From Protula sp. h YS-2021 (taxonomy: Eukaryota; Annelida; Polychaeta; Sabellida; Serpulidae), in assembly GCA_949752745.1 (NCBI GenBank), contig OX457024.1:46194490-46258489 (forward strand): a stretch of DNA of 64,000 nucleotides, given 5' to 3'. Every line of letters starts with the position of its first letter. The first letter of the stretch is position 1. The notes under the pieces were generated by a model. That model was given only the letters and a program-made list of their open reading frames with translations, was not told the DNA's origin and did no database searches. This document shows positions 21,144 to 30,058 of the stretch, one piece after another. A program made the translations under genes and the position numbers.

Positions 21144-22691
21144 CTATACGATAAACCCCTTTTCTTCGAGAATCTTAGACGGGAATACATAATGGACATC
21201 ACGAAGCTTAGCTAACGATTGCTGCCACGTTACGTTTTTACCATTCAAAGCAACGACATTTTTCTCATCTTGAATAAATTTATCGATATCCCTGGATGAC
21301 GTCATCTGTTCGCTTCGTAAGAGCACCTCTCGCTGTGCGCGAGATTTGGCTTTGGCTGAGTGACGTGCAGATTCCATCGCTTTCAGTTCTTCCACTTCCG
21401 GGACTGGCTTCACCGGTTGTAAGGCCGCTACGGAGATCTTCCGCATTGCGCGCTTATACTTCTCCTCGATTAGGTTATCAGTAGGAGTATCCGACTCCAC
21501 TTCCAGCGGCGGTAACTTCACGTGACGTGAGAGAGGGCGCGACAAGTTATCAACGCAGTCCTCGCTTTTATTCACATTGCTACTACCAGACGAGCTGTCA
21601 CTCTGCTGACCGCGTAACTGACTTAAACCCGAGTCCGACACTTCGCTTATACGGCGCAGATAAACCAGCCTCTTGTTTTTACTGCCTGAGATTAGTTTGT
21701 CTATCATATTTATGTTCTTTGACATTGACTTATTCTGTTTCATTCGAACCAACTGCATAAAGGCTGATGTTTGCGTGTCACTCTTTCGATTACTTTGCTT
21801 TTTGGGAATGACCATGGGCCATGTTTCCGCTATTCCCTTATCCGGATTCTCAAGAGGAGGAAGAGTGTCCGTGAGCGGCGTGGTGACTGATTCACTCACT
21901 GCGGCAGCAGATTTAGATTTGCGAGACTTAGTTTCTTTGAACGAGGGGATAAAGTCGTTGGAGATATTATCCAGACTGCGGCTTTCGACATGTCTTTTGG
22001 GAGAACGTGACGTACCTTTCTTTCGGTTCCTTGGTTTTACATTTAATTCCTCATCCTCGTGAGAAACCTGGGTCTTGATTAGATCTGATGTGGCAGACAG
22101 ACCAGAGAATTCCTTTCTTAGCTTCTCTGACGTATTATCTTGGGAAGAACTCTCCTCATTCATGTCATCTGGGCCGGGTTCCGTCACATTTTCTTTGCCG
22201 AGTTCAGCATTAAATTCCAACACAACACCACTGTCGCTCACCAAACTTGGGGATTTAAACGAATTATTTATTCGTTTGCTCTCCTGTCTTTTAATCGGTA
22301 TAGGTTTTGACACCTTCCCATTTTCATCAACAATAATGAGCATTTGTTTACTGGGGCCTTCTCGGAGGGAGACGTCGGATTCGGCCGATGACGGTGGATG
22401 ATACCGCTTCCGCTTGTTTTCACGTTTCTTGAGTTTATATTGCCGCATTGACTTTTTCAGCACGTTCTGGTTCTTGTTTAGTTTATCCACCTTTTGTTCT
22501 AAGTCCTGGCGATAGATGTCGACGTGCTTGCGGTACACCGCTTCGTGCACGGCTACTTTGTGGAGGCAACCCGGCGACAGTTCGGTCTGGATTCCCGCCG
22601 CTGACATGTATGTCCCCGGCACGCACTGTTTCCCTTTCCTAAACCGTGACAGCATCAGGTGCCGGGCATTTGCTTGGGGTGCGCCAGCCAT
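21144..22691 (-). CDS. Uncharacterised intronless 515-residue protein
   Basis: A continuous 515-codon frame from ATG at 22691 to a stop at 21144, far longer than any other unexplained frame here and with protein-like composition. I do not recognise the family. The N-terminus is MAGAPQANARHLMLSRFRKG. Residues about 55-98 are a charged, probably helical segment (YRQDLEQKVDKLNKNQNVLK followed by a Lys/Arg-rich stretch). The middle (about 100-430) is rich in Ser, Asp, Glu and Lys and probably disordered, with basic patches such as KPRNRKKGTSRSPKR that could act as nuclear-localisation signals. The C-terminal ~90 residues look more ordered (SARHSAKAKSRAQREVLLRS, then WQQSLAKLRDVHYVFPSKIL). No signal peptide or membrane segment is seen. 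The upstream region holds AAGATGGCCGC (22795), a YY1-like promoter word. A retrogene or a single-exon lineage-specific gene both fit. Confidence 0.75.
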   Translation of the reverse strand: MAGAPQANARHLMLSRFRKGKQCVPGTYMSAAGIQTELSPGCLHKVAVHEAVYRKHVDIYRQDLEQKVDKLNKNQNVLKKSMRQYKLKKRENKRKRYHPPSSAESDVSLREGPSKQMLIIVDENGKVSKPIPIKRQESKRINNSFKSPSLVSDSGVVLEFNAELGKENVTEPGPDDMNEESSSQDNTSEKLRKEFSGLSATSDLIKTQVSHEDEELNVKPRNRKKGTSRSPKRHVESRSLDNISNDFIPSFKETKSRKSKSAAAVSESVTTPLTDTLPPLENPDKGIAETWPMVIPKKQSNRKSDTQTSAFMQLVRMKQNKSMSKNINMIDKLISGSKNKRLVYLRRISEVSDSGLSQLRGQQSDSSSGSSNVNKSEDCVDNLSRPLSRHVKLPPLEVESDTPTDNLIEEKYKRAMRKISVAALQPVKPVPEVEELKAMESARHSAKAKSRAQREVLLRSEQMTSSRDIDKFIQDEKNVVALNGKNVTWQQSLAKLRDVHYVFPSKILEEKGFIV

Positions 22692-24002
22692 ACTTCAAAC
22701 AGTATTATTTTATCCAAGGAGTAATGTGTTCAATAGACAAAAATAACTATAAATTGTTTATTTTAAATATCCGTGAATTTAAAGAATTATTTTAAAGATG
22801 GCCGCGCTGTAACCATTCAATTATTCCCCCTATTTTTATGCAGTCAGATTGATAAATCCGCTGTATTTCAAGTATGAAGTGTTATCTAAAACGATACGGA
22901 TTTGATAATATCTTCTCATATGTCTTATGAATGTCATCTTATGTGTAGAATGCCATCAAACCGTGTTACAAGTGGCCAAGCGCGACAGGTTATTCGATAA
23001 GCAAATAATCGATTGTTAGATTGCTTTTAAATCCAGGATACACCAAGGCCCGTATAAAATATTATGAAAAGAAAGTTTTGAGTATTTTTTGATTATGCAA
23101 ATATCCAATGACGTTCTTTGGTTGATTTTGCGTTATTACACGGTATTTACATTAGAGTGTTGAAATACACTCAGCTAGATCAAAGACGCCGCGGAAATTA
23201 GTTTGTTGTGAAATAAGTAATATTCCTGTATAAAAACATTACGATACCACAGAACTCTAGTAAACAGATGTACGTGGGAAAGCGTGCCCTAGGTTTTAGC
23301 ACAAGTTATAATCCACCTAATCAAAATATTATTTATGCGAATAACATAAAATCGTTTTAGTTTGTCCACGAGTCCATTCAAAGTTAAACATAAGAACGAT
23401 ATACACCAACTTATGCCCTTAACAATTCCGGCAATTCACTTGGGAAATGTTCCTTTGGAGTCATTTATAACTTTTTTGTTTTTCGTATACAAACATTCCA
23501 AATCTAGTCCCCCCCCCCCCCCCTCCGCCCACAAAAAAAATCGACCTTTAAAAAAGGCCCCATGCTAATCTCATTCTAAAATACCCGTCTTTAGACAAAA
23601 AGCTTAATGTAGCCTAATAGCTCTAATCCATTCCACCGGTAAACGCCGAGTTGATATTTACCGACTGACTACGGTGTTATTGGGGTTTTATGTTATGTCT
23701 ATTTACCTTCACTTCCATGCCGGGAGAGTAAATAAGTGAAAAAGAAGAGTAAAAACTATATCTGCCTTTAAACTCGCAATGCCACTCATTTGCTGGGCAA
23801 AAACTGCCTTGATGTTTATTGTGAACAAATTAAAGTATTGTCATGTCGTATTTGATGTGTTAAATAGTTTATGAAATGGTTTTCTCTTGTTAACTCTAGA
23901 TCTGGCCTAAGACACTTTCTTTCCTTTCACTTAAAAAAATTGAGGCATGAAATACATCTCTCGATGGATTGACTAATAAAAATCGCCAGTAGAGAAAACC
24001 AG
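22692..24002. other. Upstream flank of the 515-residue gene; otherwise empty
   Basis: Probably contains the promoter of the minus-strand gene. A C-run lies at 23510-23523. No other coding or RNA feature is supported. Confidence 0.45.
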
Positions 24003-24032
24003 GGAGAGAGACAGAGAGAGAGGGAGGGTAGA

Positions 24033-24122
<90 letters not shown>

Positions 24123-24199
24123 TGTGTGTGTGTGTGGAGCTGCTTTTTCTGAGAGAGAGAGAGAGAGAGTGTGTGTGTGTGTGGAGCTGCTTTTTCTGA
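24003..24199. repeat. (GA)n/(GT)n compound microsatellite with a duplicated 3' block
   Basis: A long GA tract ends in a (GT)n run followed by GGAGCTGCTTTTTCTGA. That GA-GT-GGAGCTGC block then occurs a second time about 47 bases later, so the tract edge has itself been duplicated. Confidence 0.95.
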
Positions 24200-25314
24200 A
24201 AGATTACATATTTCTCTAAACAACTGCATATATCCCAGTTTAATTACATATCTATATTGTTTTTAATGTTCAAATATCCACAATTCAATGTTTGAAGTCA
24301 GAGATATTGTCTTTTTTATATTCAAAAAATTCTAATTCATTGCCCAGCAACTTATCTACCAGATTTATCCCTTTCTGCAGAAAAGTAAAATTATTTGGAA
24401 ATATCTGTGAATATGTATGGATTTATCTATTACTTGCTTGCACACATATTATATTAATATATTAAATGTTAAAAAATATTTATTGGGTGAATTATTATTA
24501 TAGATTTATGATTATTAGACGTAAATCTGTGATTTAAATGTTTAACATAATTATCAGTTAACATTCAGCTATTCCTTTTTTTGGTGTACTCAAGAAGTAA
24601 ACGCGAAACACAATTCAAACTTTTTTAGGGGGGAGGATATATGTCTTTCATTCTTCCCAAGTTCGAAGAAATATTTGTCGAGCACTTTTTACGTACGGTA
24701 ATAAATCATTATACCTCTCATCAATATCCACTGATACACTGATAAATATGTTAAGGAGTCGACAAAAAAATGCATTAAAATTATGAGTAGTTAAAAGTTC
24801 GACATTTGTCCCATATAAGCCACTTCAAATGTATTAATATTTCACAAAAAGTAATTGCATGCCACTCAGATAGGATTTTCAGTTAGTATTTTGTCTTTCT
24901 TTTGTTTATTGTATTTTTTTTTTTTTATATCCCTGTTTTTGCTTATATTCATTCTAAATGGGTCCAAAGATTGCGGCTTAGCTCGCGTACGGACTCCGCA
25001 TGTTAATGTGAATCAGGAGGACCCAAGGAAATGGCAGCTAGTATGTGTTACTCAGTTATCGTCAAGCGCAAAAATAAAACAGTCACAAAAATTGCTTCTG
25101 AAAATTGTGTTCCTTGTACTTATTTTTAAACCTTATAACCATGTTAGGTCTAGTTAAAAATAACAAGAAGTATTCACTTGGCGAGTTTGTTATCTATTAT
25201 TAAATATTGTTTATCAACAGTAATTGCAATTGGTAGATAACTGCTTACTGACTGCAGTCAGTTGTTTAAAGTTATGCGCGATCTACCTTCAAAGCCCAAA
25301 TGCACATCGCCATT
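24200..25314. other. Intergenic DNA flanking the DIRS insertion
   Basis: AT-rich, with no supported gene. It ends at the left terminus of the DIRS element. Confidence 0.5.
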
Positions 25315-25535
25315 AAACTATCGTTTTATTTCGTAAAACGAGCTTTTACGAGTAAAAGCGCAATTCGCGTTCTCCACTTTTAATGGGTTCCCTTCCAGTA
25401 ATATTTACCACGCAATATAAAAAAGAACTTTTTGAGGTACTGTTCAAGATACTCTAACCCTTCCATCCATCCTATGGCCAATCAGAATGCCCGAGACGTC
25501 GTCTGCTAGTCTCGTATAAACGACATTCCCTTTTT
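25315..25535. repeat. DIRS left (3') inverted terminal repeat
   Basis: The inner 165 bases (25371-25535) are the near-exact reverse complement of 33085-33249. The outer 56 bases (from AAACTATCGTTTTATTTCG) are not shared with the other end; their complement appears inside the internal complementary region. Confidence 0.92.
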
Positions 25536-25600
25536 AGCCCCAAAAGGCGGTAAAACACGCCCAGGCTAGTTGGGGATGGATGGGACGGGTTAAAATCAAA

Positions 25601-25716
25601 GTTAAAAGTGGAGAACGCGAATTGCGCTTTTACTCGTAAAAGCTCGTTTTACGAAATAAAACGATAGTTTTACTTCGCAAAAGCTTTGAATTCGCTTATC
25701 TCCACTTTTAATGGGA
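25601..25716. repeat. DIRS internal complementary region
   Basis: The first part (25601-25670, ending ACGAAATAAAACGATAGTTT) is the reverse complement of the left outer end. The second part (TACTTCGCAAAAGCTTTG to TTTTAATGGG) is the reverse complement of the right outer end. This fused-ends structure is diagnostic of DIRS1-group elements and serves as template to restore termini during replication. Confidence 0.92.
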
Positions 25717-26886
25717 CTTGAGTCCGGAGCAGGGGAGCCTGCCATTCTTGAACTGCCCAAAAAGGTCGCGAATTACACTATGGCTTGTAAAAGCTCATTG
25801 CATATAGGCGAGGAGTGCTGTGCACTCGACGCAAAGAAGAAATAAAACTTGTCAGCTAAGTTTCAATTCTTTTAATGATTTCCTAAATAAAGTCCGGAGG
25901 CGTACCATTCCGGTCTTTCAACATAAGGTAAATCGTAACAAAGTAAAAAATATCACAGCAACTGTCAGTTGAGATGAGAAGGCTTCCAACCATGCCATCA
26001 TCTTTTTTGAGAACTATCACCATCCCCCTCCAACCGCCCACCGGATGGATCCCTTCCTCAAGTTCTCACTATTCACTTGCTATGTATTGATGAACAATTA
26101 GGTTTATTTAGAAGTACTACAAAACGATCGTAAATCCATAGGAATTACGCAAATAAACTCTTTGACACTTCTAGTAAAGTGACTGAAGTGTCTTACAAGA
26201 CATGCAATTCAAACTTGAAAAAGAAAGCGAGTCCGCTGTCTAACTTTTCTTCTTCTCATTTGATAAATTACCACGTTTATTTGAAATAAACTCACAGCGA
26301 TTGACTAGATAGTACTAAAACTACTGTAAATCGTCATAAAATGAAAAACAGAAAAATTTTGCTTATTTATGACTGTTTTCCTATATGGGGCCGTTATGGT
26401 CCCATAAGCCCATAATGACACTATGGTACCTCATACCATGAACCATAAACCGGCTTTCGGCCTTCCGGCTACAACGGGTGTACGGTCACTGGGTACGTCT
26501 GGGACCGACATGGTCCCCCCCCCCTTTCTTTCTGAAAAACATGAAGAAAGGAGATCAAAACTTAAGCATCCGAGTAGCCGTAAGACCGAAGACTGGGCTG
26601 TACTCATTACACATGCGATCCTGAACACTTCGGAGTAAATAAATGCTTAATTAAACATAACCGTCCAGCGTTCGTCCGTAACTTAATATAAGCACGAACC
26701 GAAATGGTCCAAAGGACCTGAGCGAAAGGCGAAATGTTCAGAGTAAGAAGGAAAGACCTTCTTGTAGGTTGTTACTTTCGTGGCTTGTTGTTGTTGTTAC
26801 TGTTCCCATTACGGCCCTTGGAGAAGTTACTCTTGTGCTTGCCCTTGTTCTTAAACTTGGGAGAAGCATTCCTACAACAGAAACAC

Positions 26887-27968
26887 TCAGCCTGTAATGG
26901 TCGTTTCTGAAGCCACGAACGGTCCTAATGAATATAAGCCAGACAATTCATCTTGAGAAAAATCTTTCAGATAGTATTTAACAAACGAGTTGGGGGAAAC
27001 CCAACAACCTGTTTTTAATATATCCGAAAGGGACACGTTGCGTACCGCCCTGAGGGAATTGGCTACTTGCCTTACCTGATGGGCTTTGATGTTTGATTCC
27101 CCTAACGGGTTAGGGTCGATTTGTGCATCGTCATAGGCTGCCAAAATGATCCTCTTAATATAATTTGAGATCGACTGTTTCGAAAGATCTTTGTTAAATT
27201 TCGGCATAAATGAAATGATGAGAGCCTTCTGATTTTCTGATCGGTAGGCCTCTGACATTTCCAAATACTGTTGCAGCGCTTTGACGGGACACAAAGAGAC
27301 CAGACCGTCTGAGTCGGGTCATCTGGTAGGGATGGGAGAGTAATGTGATCGAACGTTCCCATCCCTTGGGTCATGATGTGGGTTTTTCCCATGAATCCTG
27401 CTCTAGGGACTAGGGTGACCTTCTCCCATGTACCCTTATCTTTATTTACCTTTCTGTCTAGGGCATGGATTTCGCCTCTTCTTTTGCCCGAAGCTAAGGC
27501 CAATAAAAACGTGAATCTTAATGTTGCGTTTTTTGCTGAAATCACGTCCTTACTAAATATATCTGGGCGCTGAAGATACTGTAAGACTAATGATAAATCC
27601 CACTGCGCTATGTTGGATGGGCAGGGTGGGGAGTTTACTTTAAAATGTCTTACTAGCTGTGATAGGGAAGTATCTTCGCCCGGGTCGTAGCCTGTAGACG
27701 CTTTGAGTCTTGACCCTATAGCGGCCCTATAGCCCTCGATGGAACTTACCTTTAATTTCACCTCCGTGAAAAGGTGATCGAGGAAATCCGCTACCACTGC
27801 TGGGCTAGCCTGAAACGGATCTAGCTTAGAAGTGCTACACCAAGCGGCAAATTTATTCCACTGCGACCTGTAAACTTTGGCCGTTGAACCCTTGTGACTG
27901 TTTACTATTTTCTCTCTCACCTGCTTAGAAAAACCCTTGTTTTTCAGAAAGGACTGGTCAGACACCAT
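26887..27968 (-). pseudogene. DIRS tyrosine recombinase with a frame disruption
   Basis: The recombinase that would integrate the circular DNA intermediate. It starts at an ATG at 27968, overlapping the end of ORF2 by 25 bases. The N-terminal SAM-like core-binding region reads VSDQSFLKNKGFSKQVREK, then STAKVYRSQWNKFAAWC. The first catalytic Arg lies in LALASGKRRGEIHAL. Near 27290-27300 the homology leaves this frame after TVWSLC and resumes in another with CPVKALQQYLEMSEAYR. It continues through the H-x-x-R box (AHQVRQVANS) and the nucleophile Tyr in FVKYYLKDF to a stop at 26887. The sequence there is TTTGTGTCCC; one extra GT accounts for the shift. All catalytic residues are otherwise present, so the lesion may be recent, a sequencing error or a site of recoding. 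Confidence 0.85.
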
Positions 27969-30058
27969 AGGTGGAGGTTCAGTAAGCGAGGGGAGGGGTG
28001 GAAGTGATGCCAATGGGGTTGTGATAGCAACTCGTTGTGGCATGGGATCGGTATCGACCTTACTACCTTGCAATGGAGTAGGAGGGCGAACCATGGGGCT
28101 TCCGGTGTCCATGGGGCAATGAGTAATAGGAACGGTGGTTTCAACTCGATTACTCTCTGCAGGACTTGCCCTAAGATTGCTTGTGGGGGAAAGGCATACA
28201 GTACCTCGTCCCGTGGCCACTGACAATTGAGAGCGTCTACTGCCCAAGCTGCTGGGTCCGGGCAAGGAGACACGTACCGGGGAAGTTGGGTGGTCATCGC
28301 GTTTGCAAACAGATCCAGAGTCGGGGCACCCCATGGGGATTGGTGTGTCACCCACTGAAAGGACCGAGGGGATAGGCACCACTCGGTGTTGATAACTTGA
28401 CCCTGTCTGGAGGCTAAGTCCGCTAGGACGTTTAATTTCCCGGCCAGGTGACGGGCGGAAACGGTCACCTGTTCCTCCCTGGCCTTTGAAAGAATTTGGA
28501 ATGCAAGTTTGGACAGGGATCGTGATTTGGTGCCCCCCTGCTTGTTGAGGTAAGCTATGGCTGTGGAGTTGTCTAACCGAAAAAGGACTGCCTTGTTTCT
28601 GAGTTGGTTGGTCAGCTTGATTAGGGCAATCCAGACCACCCGAAGCTCCAGCCAGTTTATGTGGTAGGACTGAAGCGAGGGTGGCCATTTGCCCTTCCAT
28701 ACCTGACCATTCCAATAAATTCCCCACCCCGCATGGGACGCATCGGTCTGAATCTCTATCTCCGGGGTGGGGGGCTGAAATGGCATTCCTTCGGACATAA
28801 TTAGAACATCGCACCACCACTGTAGGGCTTGTAGGGTTACCTGTGAAACTTGCATCCTCGCTGCGGGTGAACGACCCTGATGCAACGCCCATCTTACCTG
28901 GCTTTGAAATGGCCTGTAATGGAGACGGCCCAGGGGGACTGTCTTCTCTGTTGCCACTAACAGGCCGAGGAGCGATTCCATGGCCTGTAATCTCACCTTC
29001 TTTCCTGGGGAAATACCTTTTATGGCATCTGCAATTCTCTGGCGGCGTTCTGGCGTAGGGAACGCCTTTGCTATTGCCAGATCCCAAAACTCCCCTAGAA
29101 AGGTAATGGACTGTTTGGGGGTTAGTTCGGACTTGGCTAGATTTACTACTAGACCTACCTCTAGTGCCTTGCGAACTAAAGACATTGTATGATTCTCGGT
29201 TACCTGCCTGTCTTGGTTCGCCAGAAACCAGTCGTCCAGATACTGAAAGACTAACATCCCTTCTAGCCGTGCGCATGTTTTCAGTACTTTCATGACCTTG
29301 GAGAAAACGTACGGGGCCGTAGCCAGACCGAAGGGAAGTGCCAGAAACCAAAATCGTCTTTTCCCTACTTGAAAGGCTAGAAATTTTCTTGCCGAGCGAT
29401 GGAGAGGAATATGGAGGTAAGCATCGGAGAGATCTATGGAGGTACCCCACATCCCTTCCCGTAATGACCCTTTTATCACCTGGGCCGTGTCCATCTGAAA
29501 GGTGATCACTCGGAGAAAACCGTTTATGGGGGAAAGGTCGATTACCAGCCTCCACCCTCCGGATTTCTTGGGAACCAGAAAAACTCTGCTGAAAAAACCC
29601 ATTTGATTTTCTGGCATTTCCTCTATCGCCTGTTTTTGAGACAAGCTCAGTAGCATTTCTTGGAGAGCTCGGTCTTTTTCTGACCCCTTGGCGTAAGAGG
29701 TGACTAGTTGTCTTGGCGCATGGGCGGTTAGGGGAATAGGGCACCTGAGCCCGTTCCGGTCTCGTTTGAAAGGTAGGGAGTAACCTCTCTTTAACCAACG
29801 TACTACCCTTCGAGACGCCCCCATTTCTGCCCATTGCTGCCAAAACTTTCCTAGTCTTCCTCCTACGGGCAAGGAGGCGTTTAAGGAAAGTAAATTTTCC
29901 AAGTCTCTTAAGTTTGCTAAAGTATCGCCAGGAGATAAGGGAATCTCGTGACGGTACTTTGGTTGGCTGCTACCTGAACGACTGTGGAGCCGGACCCTCT
30001 GTCTTGCTGCCGGGGCTGGGTTTCGGTTTCTTGACAGGGGGCTGTTGTGGCTGCGCAC
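27944..30058 (-). CDS. DIRS ORF2, reverse transcriptase and RNase H
   Basis: A 704-codon frame coding for element replication enzymes. RT motifs in order: FLVPKKSGGWRLVIDLSPIN (about residue 160), SIDLSDAYLHIPLH (207), LPFGLATAPYVFSKVMK (241), the catalytic FQYLDDW box (271-277) and LAKSELTPKQSITFLG (308). RNase H follows with its acidic residues in QTDAS (D439), WLELR (E471), RLDNS (D496) and VLADLASR (D547). After RNase H comes a module found in DIRS elements (LDLFANAMTTQLPRYVSP, then AVDALNCQWP, then YAFPP), in the position where a Dam-like methyltransferase region is described for the group. The frame opens on GTG, not ATG, inside ORF1's 3' end and in the +1 frame. The first ATG, residue 79, lies within the conserved N-terminal region. 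No internal stop is seen. Confidence 0.92.
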   Translation of the reverse strand: MRSHNSPLSRNRNPAPAARQRVRLHSRSGSSQPKYRHEIPLSPGDTLANLRDLENLLSLNASLPVGGRLGKFWQQWAEMGASRRVVRWLKRGYSLPFKRDRNGLRCPIPLTAHAPRQLVTSYAKGSEKDRALQEMLLSLSQKQAIEEMPENQMGFFSRVFLVPKKSGGWRLVIDLSPINGFLRVITFQMDTAQVIKGSLREGMWGTSIDLSDAYLHIPLHRSARKFLAFQVGKRRFWFLALPFGLATAPYVFSKVMKVLKTCARLEGMLVFQYLDDWFLANQDRQVTENHTMSLVRKALEVGLVVNLAKSELTPKQSITFLGEFWDLAIAKAFPTPERRQRIADAIKGISPGKKVRLQAMESLLGLLVATEKTVPLGRLHYRPFQSQVRWALHQGRSPAARMQVSQVTLQALQWWCDVLIMSEGMPFQPPTPEIEIQTDASHAGWGIYWNGQVWKGKWPPSLQSYHINWLELRVVWIALIKLTNQLRNKAVLFRLDNSTAIAYLNKQGGTKSRSLSKLAFQILSKAREEQVTVSARHLAGKLNVLADLASRQGQVINTEWCLSPRSFQWVTHQSPWGAPTLDLFANAMTTQLPRYVSPCPDPAAWAVDALNCQWPRDEVLYAFPPQAILGQVLQRVIELKPPFLLLIAPWTPEAPWFALLLHCKVVRSIPIPCHNELLSQPHWHHFHPSPRLLNLHLWCLTSPF

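Noticed and set aside
28300..29843. Long minus-strand open frame overlapping the DIRS RT
   Set aside because: Only its last part (from about 27968) shows recombinase homology; upstream it is a shadow of ORF2 in another frame.
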